Positions 1 through 10,869 of a stretch of 26,101 bases of DNA are shown piece after piece. The translations under genes and the position numbers were made by a program. Position 1 is the first letter of the stretch. The number at the start of each line of letters is the position of its first letter. The notes beneath the pieces are model-generated. The model saw only the letters and a list, made by a program, of their open reading frames with translations. It ran no database searches and was not told the DNA's origin. Origin of the DNA: Pelomyxa schiedti (Eukaryota > Evosea > Pelobiontida > Pelomyxidae); NCBI GenBank assembly GCA_020536535.1, contig JAHLWZ010001042.1, forward strand, positions 1-26,101. Direction: 5' to 3'.

Positions 1-1146
1 GGGGGGGGGGGTATACCTGGTCAGCGTTGGTGATAACGAGAACTTCGCCGTTGTCAGTGGTGACGAATCGGTTTCCAATGACGGCCAAGCAAACAACAAG
101 ATTTGGTCCTTCTCCACTGGCATAAGCAAAGGCAGTGCCTGGTTTCCGGGCCAGATATATGCCGAGTCCTAGGAAGAAAGGAAGTAAGTGGAAGAACTCT
201 GGAGTGGGAAACCCAACCTAAGGCGGAACCGTGTACAACTCTGATGCCGCGTCCCCTTTCTTTACCGGGGACAACAAGGCCTATCTTTGCGATGCTTGGT
301 ATGTTTTTAGATGCAGTCCCGTGATAGCAAGTGACAATCCTGCTGTTCTGAGCAACCCTTGTAAAGAGTCCAAGAAGATCTTTGCAAAAAAGCGGCTCCA
401 TACTGACACACACAAGACCTTGGACATACATCTTTTTATCAGAGATAGTGATGATAAAAACCTGAGTCTGAAAAGGCCCTCTCTATGTCGTAAGACATAT
501 CCCTGCCAGAGAAGACATTCAAAACAGCTCCAACAGATGGCTTGTATTTGTTGTACAGCTAATTAACCACAACCGTTGACACAGTGAGGAATGACAAAGT
601 GCAAGAATAGACAAAGCATACTGGTACTTCGTCCACATACGACGTTTCTAAGTGATTTAATTTCCTAGCAAGTTGTTCATCAGCGGCAATTTGCTTATCC
701 CGAAGTATGCGAGAACTGTCCGGGGTGTCCTCTACCAATAGTTTAGCGATTGCTGCATCATTTTTTGTCTCTTCTGCAATTTTCTTTTCTCTCTGGCGCC
801 TTTCTTCCTCCTGTTGATCCCTGGATACAGGTAAGATGAGAGGGAAAACAGGAGGGATGTCACATTTCAGCCAATCCTCGTGCCAGCTGTTCGTCTTCCA
901 AAAATTGCTTTGTGAGAAGATCTTCAGGAATGGATCTGCAACACAAAAATTCTCAGTAAAGGTGTGCAGGAAGAGGGAAGAATATTGACTTGTCTGCTGA
1001 GCGGATTTTATCATCAAATCTGTGCAATGGTCACAGGAAAAGAAGCAGTGGCGTTCTCTCTCCAAAAAAATGTGTTGACAAAAAAAAACTGCCAACCTGG
1101 ACAGGAGATTCATAACTCTGTCATGGTCCGCACTCGTCAAAGGATC
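1..1146 (-). CDS. PARP-type ADP-ribosyltransferase domain protein (3' end missing, N-terminus unsettled)
   Basis: Probable mono- or poly-ADP-ribosyltransferase, transferring ADP-ribose from NAD+ to protein. Exons on the minus strand in frame: 1146-1097, 935-864, 820-628, 558-462, 418-218, 168-17, with introns of 43-161 nt; a CAG|gtatac donor lies at 17/16, just inside the left edge. Spliced, the catalytic part reads CYHGTASKNIPSIAKIGLVV, then IRVVHGSALGLGIYLA, then GEGPNLVVCLAVIGNRFV. The YHGT His and the GIY Tyr match the first two residues of the PARP H-Y-E triad; the third would lie beyond the window. N-terminal to this are charged helices with two related motifs, LEDEQLARGLAE and AADEQLARKLNH, resembling ubiquitin-interacting or other short helical repeats. 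The first Met in frame is at 1113, but the coding look extends to 1146, so the true start is probably upstream or across an intron ending at 1147. Family call is solid; substrate unknown. Confidence 0.72.
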
Positions 1147-1153
1147 CTGGGAG

Positions 1154-1540
1154 ATGGCACTCCAAACATTATCAGCAGAACCAAACGTCCAAGTTCCACC
1201 ACCCCACAAGAAATCCAGGCACAACAAGCAGCTGCCACGCCCACAGAGGCAAGTGCAAGTCCCACCCCCGCCTCAGCCGCCTACGTCAACTACTACATCC
1301 ACTACTTCCACTGCTACGGTTCCGGTCCCGGCCCCACAGCAGCAACCCATAAGTGCCCCAGAGAAAAAGAAGTCCAAGCACCGCAGAAGTCGCACCGGAA
1401 CTCCGGCCCACCCCGTTGTAATGCCTGCACCAAATGTGGGAGGAGTCCAACCAGTTTATCCCCAACAAGTCCGCGGCTCTTCCCAGCCAGGTCTTCAAGG
1501 TCCGCAAACAATCCCCCGGAGATTCCCTAAGGGTACGTAA
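1154..1540 (+). CDS. Possible Pro/Thr-rich ORF (strand uncertain)
   Basis: A 128-codon ATG-to-TAA reading frame rich in Pro, Gln and Thr with a basic patch (EKKKSKHRRSR), similar in style to disordered segments elsewhere in the window. I do not recognise it. A second plus frame starting at ATG 1123 also looks protein-like for about 45 codons (IISRTKRPSSTTPQEIQ), and could join this frame through a 55-nt GT-AG intron. The minus strand of the same stretch also has open frames, including an ATG at 1351 beginning MGCCCGAG. Through GT-AG junctions that frame could feed in phase into the ADP-ribosyltransferase exon at 1146. The GC-rich composition resembles 5' exons of other genes here, so it may be the missing 5' part of that minus-strand gene rather than a plus-strand gene. 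Confidence 0.28.
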   Translation: MALQTLSAEPNVQVPPPHKKSRHNKQLPRPQRQVQVPPPPQPPTSTTTSTTSTATVPVPAPQQQPISAPEKKKSKHRRSRTGTPAHPVVMPAPNVGGVQPVYPQQVRGSSQPGLQGPQTIPRRFPKGT

Positions 1541-1625
1541 CGTGCTTTTTCTTAAAGCAAGTACATGAATTAACTCTTTTTTTTTTTTTAATTGATTATC
1601 AAAGTTTGGCTTGTTTAATTGGTTC

Positions 1626-2936
1626 TCAAAGTTTGGTAAGGAGGTTTGTGGGTTCCTCACCCCACAAGACAGAGAGGTACTGGGTGACATCAAGTCCAGC
1701 TGAGGCGTGGGTTGCATTATCGAAACGATAGAGGTTGCTACCGGGAATATGGTTGTGGTATTCGTAGGCAGCCTTGGGTGTTATAAGTACATCTATTATG
1801 AAGTTAAGGCTTGAACAACGCAAAGTTGAAGCATACCATACTCTGCAAATACAATGTCTACTCTTCTATTGGCAACATTGCTCCAATTTATTTCCACGGG
1901 GTGCAACCAGGTAGTTCCGATGCTACTGTAGCCTCTGTCACTGTGTTGGGTCACACATTGCACCATTTCTTCGCAGATTGCATCAACTCCCCCAGGCATG
2001 AGAGAAGCCAAGTGAATAACTTCTTCAGGGGTGCCGGACATTGTAAAGAAACTAGTACAATTGTTTTGGAGCATGGGTACAATCATATAGTGGACCAGAA
2101 CCTGGTCAGAATTTTAACTTTTTATTCAGATTTGCATGAAGTAGTACCTCCGTTATTCTGGTATGAGCACACAGCCAAAGGAAGAATTTCCCACCGAGAC
2201 CATAGTCATACCATGTTGGATCTGGAGGTGCACCTACCACAAGTAAGAGCTGGCCCACTAAATCTGGTGCTGTGCTTGCCATAACAGCGGCTGGAAGTCC
2301 TCCACCTGACCACCCGGCGACGCCAGCAAATCTGTTGGCCAGTAAGTAAACGAAATTGGAAAAGATGTAATACTTGGTGATTCCCAGATGGCTTGCCAGT
2401 TGTTCGATATCTTTGTAGTATGTAGTCCAAGGGTCTGCAGTCTCCTTCCATGTACTATAGCCATATCCAGGAAGTGTAGGACATATGGCACGGAGGTTGT
2501 GTTCAGAAAACAGCCTAGCAAGAGAATTTTTACAACAAATCACAATGAAGCAGTAAACGATGTACTTGTCCGCGAGAAGGCACACAGTTTTTCCAGTCTG
2601 TAGAGTGCCCTGGAACAACAAAACGGGTGTTCCCTGTGGGTCTCCTGCCATGTGGTACTCCAAGTACCTTCCGTCATCCAATTTTACTACACAGTATTTA
2701 GTGCCACTCAAACTAGCAAAATTGTACAACATGTGTTATTTAAAAAGCGCGAAGTGCACGACCCATACGATACACCACTCACTGAAATTGATGCCGGCCA
2801 GTTTAAGCATTTCCGGGGGTGGTTGGGGCCTCTCCTGCATCGCATGCATAACCAATAAAGGATACGCTATAGCCAATCCCAAGGCCACAAGTGCCCCCGT
2901 AATAGCGACACAACGACAGCAACACCGGCAAGCCAT
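1626..2936 (-). CDS. Membrane-anchored alpha/beta hydrolase
   Basis: Serine hydrolase of the alpha/beta fold, 361 aa. Exons: 2936-2779, 2712-2584, 2514-2148, 2101-1837, 1792-1626; total 1086 nt, frame kept at each junction. Residues about 10-32 form a hydrophobic segment after a Cys-rich start (MACRCCCRC), so the protein is probably a signal-anchored or palmitoylated membrane enzyme with the catalytic domain C-terminal. Hallmarks: LLFQGTLQTG in the oxyanion-loop position, CPTLPGYGYST before the helix, nucleophile elbow GWSGGG (Ser165), acid candidate Asp307 (EYDVLITP), IPGS, and catalytic His335 (NATHAS). Substrate cannot be told from sequence; epoxide hydrolase, lipase or esterase are all open. 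The donor of the first intron (GA|gtggtg) is the least certain junction. It lies about 480 bp upstream of the ADP-ribosyltransferase gene on the same strand. Confidence 0.85.
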
Positions 2937-3324
2937 CTGGGCCCCTCCAAGTCAGAATAATAGGATAATGTAACTGTCAATGATTTTCACAGTCTCTTTT
3001 ATGTAAAAAGGGAGATGCGGATCTCGATCCTTCGCCAAAGTTCGACAGAATTGCTAGATTGCCAGGAAGCTTTCGTCTAGAGGCGCAAGGACATTAATGT
3101 GGTTCCAAAAAACAGTTGATGTGATGTGTTGTAATTGTCGAGTTTTGTGTGTTTTTTTCTTTTTTCTTCTCTCACCTTGCCACGAGGACATGGTGCCTTC
3201 GCTCATGTGGAATTCACAGAGCGATGGAACCGACAAAATGGGTGGTGAGATAATAGTACACAGTGAAGTGTGGTGGGTGTGGTTATTGTGAGTGAGGTTG
3301 GGGAGTGTGATATGGGTTGTGGGC
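2937..3324. other. Intergenic, 388 bp, upstream of the hydrolase gene
   Basis: Lies between the start of the hydrolase gene and the stop of the zinc-finger gene, both on the minus strand. It should hold the hydrolase promoter and the 3' UTR of the zinc-finger gene. Only short unsupported ORFs and pyrimidine runs (around 3150-3180) are visible; I see no convincing TATA box, repeat or RNA gene. Confidence 0.5.
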
Positions 3325-4497
3325 TCAGAGGGCCACGGGGCAGCTTGACAGTGCGCGGATCATCAGCTGGATTGCTGTCATGGCCTCTAGTATTTGCTGC
3401 TGCTTAACTGCAGTTGCCGGTTGTTTGACACCTGAGAGAGAAGTTGGTAAAAAGGCGTGATTGCGGTACGGAAAGCAAGATAGTACCTTGCGCCGAGGTA
3501 TTGCGAGGAGCCAATGATGACGGGCCAACGTTGGTACTCGTAGAAGAAACCACCGGCATATGTGAACTGGTTGGTACTCGAGTGGCTGGAGCGGCATTGC
3601 GTGCGGGGGCAATGTCTGGGTGGATTTGACCATTACTAGTTAACGCAGATGTGGCCAGCATGAACAGAAGATCCGCCGGATTCGCGGCTGTTGTCATTGG
3701 CTTGCTACCAGAATTCGTAAGGTTCTGAGAGATAGGCAATGGGCCAGTCGGCGAGTTCGTGGCACTCAGTGACTTGGGTGTTAGGCTCCGCGTAGGCGGG
3801 GAGCTAGATTTATGCACTGGGCTAGTAGAAGAAGAAGGGCTTGTATGTGCTGCACCCCGCCTTGATGACCTCTTCCTCTGGGGAGTATTCGTACTGAATG
3901 TTTGATCTACGAAGCAAAGTTCATGTATTGCCTCCTGGCGGCGGAGATGTTCCTTGACATGATCTCCTCTTTGCTCGTGCTGCAGACGAACGGTGAGAAT
4001 TGGGAAGATGGGGGGTGAACTTCAGATACCCCAAATACATGCCGGCTGAAGTTGTTCGACATCCTCTGGGTACACTTCTCAAAAAAGCAAACGTAGTTGC
4101 CGTCGTCGTCCTTAGAGAACAAAGTAGCGCCATATCTCATCATTTGGGCGTGCAAGTCTGCGCCGGCGTAAGCCTGGCTAGTAGCCAACGAAGGTTGCTC
4201 CTGTATATTATGATCCTGAATGACATCCGGAGGCGGCGAGCGTTTCCTGTGCGAGTTGCCTCCGTGGAACTGAATCGGGGAGTTTGCTCGCGAGGAGTCG
4301 CTGCTGCTGTCCATTGGAGTAGAAGACATCCCAACCAAGGCGGTAAGGGCATTAGCTATAGCGAGGCGATCGATCGACTCGACGGTGGACTTGTCGGTTA
4401 GGGCCGGGCAGAAAGATACCGGAGACCTCTCATTGCACTCAGTCTCAACCTTGCGGCTTCTTTTGGAACATGGAGTTTGAGCCTTGTCCTGATCCAT
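3325..4497 (-). CDS. C2H2-type zinc-finger protein with Ser/Thr/Pro-rich tail
   Basis: Putative nuclear DNA- or RNA-binding regulator, 352 aa. Exons: 4497-4039, 3979-3487, 3431-3325 (1059 nt in frame; introns 59 and 55 nt). The start ATG at 4497 opens MDQDKAQTPCSKRSRKVE, with a basic cluster that could serve as a nuclear signal. Residues about 138-165 hold one finger: YVCFFEKC (C-x4-C) followed by MSNNFSRH, joined across the first intron to HEQRGDHVKEHL, so the His ligands are split between exons. Downstream is a long Ser/Thr/Pro-rich region with PQRKRSSRRG, ending in a short amphipathic helix (QQQILEAMTAIQLMIRAL) that may mediate dimerisation. A single finger plus disorder gives no specific function; I infer a transcriptional role only from this layout. 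It is divergent from the tyrosyl-tRNA synthetase gene. Confidence 0.78.
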
Positions 4498-5163
4498 GCG
4501 TTAACGTAGGGAATCGTAGAAAAAGGGAGGAAAAAAAAAATAGTTGGTTCATGGTGTACCATCTTGTCGTCAAAACAAAGGAAAGAAACAGAGAGCCTTT
4601 GGTCCTTGGCTGCCGTACTGCCTTGCATGTTTGTGTGCTGTTGTTTTTTTAAAAAATGTGCCCCAATCAATCAGGAAAAAAAACGTCCCGCTGGAAATGT
4701 GCCGTCATCACTTTGTCCGAAGTGCAAAAAGCTCGGTTTTTGTATGATTGTTCGAAATCACTTCCAGGAAAAAATTTGAAGAACGGCGCCGCTTCTTTGT
4801 TGCAGACTGGACCACACAGGCAGGTTCCCCACCGAAAACAGGTACCGGAATTTTTCGGCGATTGTCAGTCCGCAGATCGACTATGAAGCTCCAGAATAGC
4901 AGTGATTCGGTGTACCAAACCATCAAATCGATCTCCCGTCCTGGGGATCTGAGCCATTCTCTCACTTTACAAACTTAGTGCAAGAGCTCAGGATACACAA
5001 ACATTCTTAAGAAAGACCAGCAGCAGTTTGTTTGGGATGAGAAAGTATCGCAGCCTCTTTCCTGAGAGTGTTCACAGCGTGGAAACGGGAATCTGTTGGG
5101 GTGATTTGCTTCGAAGTCGAGCAACAACTGTTCCTCCAAATAAAACCAATAAAGATCTATCGA
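4498..5163. promoter_or_regulatory. Divergent intergenic region, zinc finger (-) / TyrRS (+)
   Basis: 666 bp between two head-to-head genes, so it must contain both promoters and 5' UTRs. It holds several short ORFs; the most protein-like is ATG 4748 to TAG 4978 on the plus strand (76 codons, Arg/Lys-rich start). A minus frame over 4708-4965 is equally open, so neither is called as a gene. A-tracts occur at 4529-4540 and 4675-4682. No TATA box in a convincing position. Confidence 0.4.
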
Positions 5164-7552
5164 ATGACAGACACAAGCGCGACAACCGCGACTGCGACAG
5201 CTACAGCGACCACGACAGCGGCGGCGTCAACTTCAACTACCGTTGTTTCGACACCCAGCTTGTCGGTGGACGAAAAAGTTGCGCTTATCACCAGGTTCGG
5301 AATGGCAGATCGCCGTTTTCATCCCTCGTACTCTAACTTTTGTTGTTGGATTTTTGCGTTTGTAGAAACTTGCAGGAAGTTATTGGAACTGAGCAAGTAA
5401 GGGCAATTGTTCAAGAAGGACGCCCGTTGAAAATATACTGGGGTACAGCGCCCACTGGAAAGCCCCACATCGGTACCTCAAATAAACCAACTGTTACTTC
5501 TTTGAAAGTGTAACTCCCAACAGGATACTTCGTGCCTACCACTAAAATTGCGGATTTCCTCAAGGCTGGTTGTGAAGTTACTATTCTTTTTGCAGACTTG
5601 CACGCGTTTTTGGACAACTTAAAGACATCTTGGGACCTTCTTACATTTCGCACTCAGTACTATGAGGTATGAAGACTGAGTCAGGAACTACCGATGACAT
5701 TTTTGCCAGATTGTGATTAAGGGGCTTCTTGAAAGTGTCGGTGCCCCCATTGAGAGATTGAAATTTGTGCGCGGAACTGACTTCCAACTCTCCAGGGACT
5801 ACACTCTGGACATGTATAAGTTGGCATCCAAGAGCACCTTACACGATGCAAAAAAAGCTGGAGCCGAAGTTGTGAAGCAGGTAATTCCTTCAAACCAAGT
5901 CCATCATGACTTACAGAATTAAAGGTGGATAACCCTCTTATGAGTGGTCTGATGTACCCCCTCCTTCAAGCTCTGGATGAACAATACCTTGGTGTTGACG
6001 CACAGTTTGGTGGTGTTGACCAGCGCAAAATTTTCATGTTTGCTGAAGAGAACCTGCCAGTTATCGGGTACAAAAAACGCATTCACTTAATGAATGCCAT
6101 GGTTCCTGGTTTCTCTGCGTAAGTGCCTTTCAAGTCTTCACTTTCCCATTTTTGATTGTGGATTTCCAGTGCTCGTCCTGTTGTTACCTCCACCCCAGCA
6201 CCGGAAAGTACTGCAGCTACCACAACAACCCCAGCTGCCACTGCACCCACTTCCACAACGCCAGCGACACCCTCAACGGCTTCAGCGGCTTCAACCTCTG
6301 CAGCAAGTGCTCTAACGTACGAAAAGATGAGTGCCTCTACTACAGATTCGAAGATAGACCTTCTTGATGACCCTGCAACAGTCATGAAGAAAGTCAGTAA
6401 GGCTTTTTGTGAGCCTGGGAACATTCGAGAGGTTGGCTCGGCCCTCATTCGTCAAACAAGTAACTATGATAGAATGCTCTCCTTGTATTCTGCAGATTGG
6501 TTCTATTCCCGCTGCTTGATGGGAAACCACTTGTTATCCCCCGAGCTGACAAGTATGGTGGTCCAATAAGTCTTACAGACTATGCTGAACTTGAAACTGC
6601 GTTTGGAGCACAGAAATTATTCCCTCCCGACCTAAAGCTTGGTATAGTAAAGTACCTGAAAAGCCCCTTTAATTTGTCACAGGGGTCCATACCTACATCA
6701 ACCACTTCTTGGCACCTATACGTGCCAAGTTCACCACACCCGAACTTCAGCAACTAGTTGCCAAAGCCTATCCTAACGGTACAACATAATCTTCCTTGTA
6801 CGGGGTACTAACCAGTACTAGATCCAGTCCCAGTGTTGACATCGACCCCTGAAACACATGGAGCAGCTGTTGCAAAGCCGAAGGCAACACCAAAAGGAAA
6901 ACCTGCTGCTAAGGTAGCCCACAGACCCCAAATGCAACCAACTTTTCTGACGAAACTAGCCTGCAGAAAAACCCATGGATATATCTCGGGCCAATCTGTT
7001 AGTTGGTCTGATTGAGAAGTGTGAAAAACATCCTGGTGCTGACTCCCTTTTTGTTGAGACAGTGGACTTTGGCCGTATATTTCATTTTTTTAATGTGCTT
7101 CGACTTATTTTCATCTAGCACACGGAAAAGCAACCGTTGTCAGTGGTCTTGCGAATTTCATGAAACCAGAGGACCTTACAGGGAAGCGTGCCGTTTTCCT
7201 CAAGAACCTTAAGCCCAGTAAGCTCCGGGGGGTAATGTCTGAAGCTATGATTCTAGCTGCCTCCAATCCGTACTTCCTTACATACTTTCAAGCAATGAAT
7301 GAATCTAACTGCAATTGCAGGGAACACACGCAAGTGGAGGTAGTCTTCCCACCTGCTGACACACCCATTGGCGAGCGAGTCACAGTTGCAGGCTTCCCTG
7401 GGGAACCCGACGATGTACTCAAGGTGTGGGACAAAATCCAGCCGGATTTGTCCACATCAACCACCCTTTCTGCTACCTACAAGGGCGTTCCACTTGCAAC
7501 CTCAAGGGGTGAATGCAAAGTCAGGTCTCTTGTTGGTGCTAATGTCAAGTGA
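5164..7552 (+). CDS. Cytosolic tyrosyl-tRNA synthetase with EMAPII-like C-terminal domain
   Basis: Class I synthetase charging tRNA-Tyr in the cytosol; YARS1/TYS1 orthologue type. Twelve exons, 620 aa: 5164-5294, 5366-5472, 5524-5666, 5710-5880, 5925-6118, 6170-6431, 6473-6641, 6683-6778, 6822-6913, 6960-7074, 7119-7269, 7321-7552 (1863 nt; introns 41-71 nt). Residues 1-30 are Thr/Ala-rich. The Rossmann core has [11 protein letters not shown] (HIGH-type, near residue 78), [20 protein letters not shown] and [12 protein letters not shown]. The KMSKS loop reads KMSAS (301-305) and is followed by SKIDLLD and AFCEPGN. It is preceded by an unusual Thr/Ala/Pro-rich insertion (249-300). A Lys/Ala/Pro linker leads to the EMAPII/Arc1p-like OB-fold (about 456-620: [28 protein letters not shown]), a tRNA-binding module found fused to TyrRS in animals and some protists. 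It is longer than the human enzyme because of the N-terminal region and the insertion. Confidence 0.95.
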
Positions 7553-7637
7553 GCAAAACCAAAAGTAATCCAGCAATAGAACCCAAAAAAGCTTCGTCTT
7601 TTTTCCCCATAGCTTTTTGTCCATTCCTTTTCAATTT

Positions 7638-10600
7638 TCAATTGTGATTGTGGCTGTCTTTGTTGGTGACTTGGGGTGGGTTTTGTATGAGGCGCTTGCG
7701 TAGCTCCAGCACGGTTTCCAGTGTTTGTTTGATTTGTTCCTGAGGCTCCTGGAGTGTTGCTCGTATGGTTTCTGTCTCGGCATGTGAAAGTGGAGCAGTG
7801 CACTCGAGCGGAATAAGCTGTTCTCGCTCCGCAATGACCTGTGAGTATTGTTGATTTGAGTGTTGGTATTATTGATAGGAATTTGTTCCCTACTTTATCT
7901 GCTTGTTCTCTCAAATCATCCAGCCTGGTTTCCATGGCCCTCAGCTGCTCCAAGTATTTGATGACGGATGGCTCAGTGAAAGGTGGTGTGAGGACTAGAT
8001 TGAGAAGCTTGATGAGTCTGGCTCGTTGCTCAACTTGGGTTTTCCGAACCTGAGAATTTGTCATGGAATGTTTGTGTGAATTTGAACTTTTACCTTATTT
8101 CTAAGAACTTCGAGTTGTCTGTAGGTCTGTTGTGCTTCGCGGAGTTGTTGCTGGATTTCTTTTACACGTTCCTCCTGTTGCATCATAGTCTGTTTCAGAG
8201 AGGCACGTTTTTCTTGTATGTGTGGAATTACATCCTAAAGAGGGACTTACTATAAATGCGTGACTATTCATGCGGAACCAGTACAATACACACATTTAAG
8301 TAATCAATGGTAGGTTTTAACTGCTCCGAAGCCGTTTGAATGAACAGATCAGCTTCCCGTTTTGGCATTGTCTTTTGTGATCTTGGGAAGCAGTACTGTG
8401 GAGGTGGGGGAAGAATTGATATGGGTTCACAACGGTCTGGGGTGATGGAAGCCAGTGCAGATGTTGCCTAATAGGAACGTTAGAATGTAGATGGGTGCTG
8501 TGGGGAGATTGAAGATTCCAACCTGGTTAACAGAAAGGTCCACCACTTTTATTTCCCCGTCGAAGGTGAGGGCAATTGCACAGGTACCAACAAGCTTGGT
8601 GTTAACGACTGCAAGGCCAATCAGAGGAGAGAGCACACAACTGAAAGGGGAAATGTGAAGAGAGGCTCTTTGATAATACTACATACGATTTATCTCCAAG
8701 TGGAGTAGTGCATATCAACTTGTGAACTAACTGTTCGGATGGCAAAGCCTCATCTGATTGGGTGAATACATCTAAATGTGCGACATGAAGTCCAGAGCTG
8801 TGTTGACGGTTAGATTTTATAAGAAATGTTAAGCGCGAAAAAAAAAACAAACGAACCTGTGGTGGAAAAACACCTTGTTGGGTAAGTCAGAGAAAGTATT
8901 CATGTGCCTGCATATAAATTAGACAAAAGCAGACAACCAGGTATGAAGTGTTTCACATGGCTGAATGGAAGCTATCTAGCCTCGAACAAAACTGTGGGAA
9001 TTGTAAATCTATTTCTAGAACCTGCCTGCAGGTGACATGTCCTTCAGATATCAGTTATTATATAGTCAGTGGTATTATTTGGCATACTATCCACTAGAGG
9101 TGACACTTCTTGAAGGTTTACTGCATAGACACGCACAATGCCAGCCTTGCTGCCACAAACAAGATATGCACCAAACGACTGCTCCAAGAATAAAAGACTG
9201 CAAGTGCCCTCAAGCTTTCCAAACCTTTCTGTAAATGGCGTTAGGTTGGCCAGCAACTGCGAGTTGGGAAAAACCAAGATGATTTTGACGAGCTTTCCCA
9301 TACCAGTTTAGTGTATAGTTAGGGCTGCAAGAATGCTCCTACAATCAAATTAGAAATCCTTGTAATATTACAAGTGTTCACGCACCTCGACCTCGGCAAT
9401 TTCTGGGAAGTCAGCTGGAACAGAATCCTTGAGTTCTTTGAACAATTCCTGGGAGATCACCCTGGAAAATAAAGTGGGTTAAAGGAACAGGTGAAGACGA
9501 AAATAAAATCAAAAAATACTTACTGTCCAGGAACAAATACTGGGCACATAAAAGATAACTGTCCTTCTGGGCCACAAAACCACACGGAAAATTGACCCCA
9601 CAGATGGCCTCTGCCCCACGCAAATGCTTGGGGGGAACTGGAGGGCACATGCTGGTATTTGGCAGCGTGATCAAATTCTGTGTTCCACACCCTGCAAGAA
9701 AGTGATTTAAAATTGTATACAACTCTGCTTTGTGGAATATTTTTTTTCCTCCTTTCTATCACCTCAAATTTTCAGTGGGTACTCACATGAAAAAGCCCTC
9801 TTGAGTCAGCACTCCCAGTATCGCTTCACAATGTGGATGCCACTCGGCTTGTTTAATAATATATGAAGTCCTTTTATTTGGCCCGGGAGATGCTGTGTAG
9901 TTGTGTAATACTCTGGCCTGGTGATATCTGAGTACAGTATGTGGTAGGGTATTACGTACGATGTCAAGTTGACCAATCTTTGGGGGGCTGGCGAGTACAT
10001 CAACAGGGAAGAACACCTCATTTGGGATCTCAACAACAATTATGTGTGCTAGTTTAAAGGTGAGCACTTTGTGAATGCTTTTCTATATATTTTTATATCT
10101 GCTGAAAGAAAAACATTACCTTCTCCAACAATTGCAAGGTATTTCCCATTTTTGCTGAGAGAGATTTTAAGCACAACAAGGGGCATCAAACTCGGGGTAA
10201 TAGGGATACTTTTCTGCATGCAACATTATAAACAAAAAGGGGAGGATACATCAACGAAATTGAATAGAGCGAAACAAAGGAAAAAGAGGCAAGGAACCGC
10301 ACCGAGACTTCGAGATTGCTCATGCTGCTCACATAAATCGCGCAATTCTTCACAGTGTAGAGCAAATTGTTATCAGCATCAACGGCCAACAAATTCCTGG
10401 GCACCATGAGCCGCAGCGGGGTGTTCCCAGGCGCCGGCGAGGCCGAGGCCGCGGCCGCGGGGGAAAGCGACGCGGCGGACATGGCGCGGCCCGGGGACGA
10501 CGGGACCCGCATGCTGCCCACGACCGCGTGCGGGGGCATGGGGGCGAAGGCGCGGGGGTCCCTGAAGGCCACGTTGGCGCTGAGCTGCCGGCACACCCGC

Positions 10601-10869
10601 TGCGACATGGGCGGGGGCAGGTCCCCTCCCTCCGCGTCCCCGGGCAGGGGCTCCGCCGTCGCGGTCGAGGTAGAGGTAGCGGTAGCGGGCGAGGGAGTGG
10701 TGGTCGGGGCTGCGGCGGTGGAGAACATGGCTGAGGCTGAGGGCGTGGTAGAGGCGGTGGAGGTGGCGGGAAAGAGTGGGGAGGCCGGAGGGAAGAGCGA
10801 GGAGGTGGTGGGGGGCCGGAGCGGGGGGGCTGCGGCGGTAGTGTTGGGCGTGGTCATGGAAGAAAACAT
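7638..10869 (-). CDS. Nup88-like nucleoporin
   Basis: Nuclear pore protein of the Nup88/Nup82 family, which pairs with the Nup214/Nup62 complex on the cytoplasmic face and supports export. Fifteen exons, about 782 aa: 10869-10309, 10213-10120, 10048-9787, 9691-9524, 9461-9386, 9338-9290, 9228-9107, 9021-8957, 8907-8857, 8797-8687, 8640-8523, 8467-8294, 8234-8094, 8049-7894, 7838-7638; 2349 nt, in frame. Residues 1-150 are Ala/Pro/Thr/Ser-rich. A beta-propeller follows with NLLAVDADNNLLYTVKN, ISLSKNGKYLAIVGEA, HIIVVEIPNE and WHPHCEAILGVLTQEGFFMV, matching the Nup88 N-terminal domain pattern. Residues about 600-760 are coiled coil (QQEERVKEIQQQLREAQQ, AEREQLIPLE, IRATLQEPQEQIKQT). The donor of exon 7 could be 9095 instead of 9107, four codons longer and also in frame; exon 6 boundaries are chosen only by frame. 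Convergent with TyrRS, stops 85 bp apart. Confidence 0.87.

Noticed and set aside
1811-2284. 157-codon plus-strand ORF
   Set aside because: It is antisense to well-supported alpha/beta hydrolase exons with the GxSxG elbow and catalytic His.
4748-4978. 76-codon basic ORF in the divergent intergenic region
   Set aside because: No recognisable domain, overlapping open frame on the other strand, and the position fits a 5' UTR or promoter.
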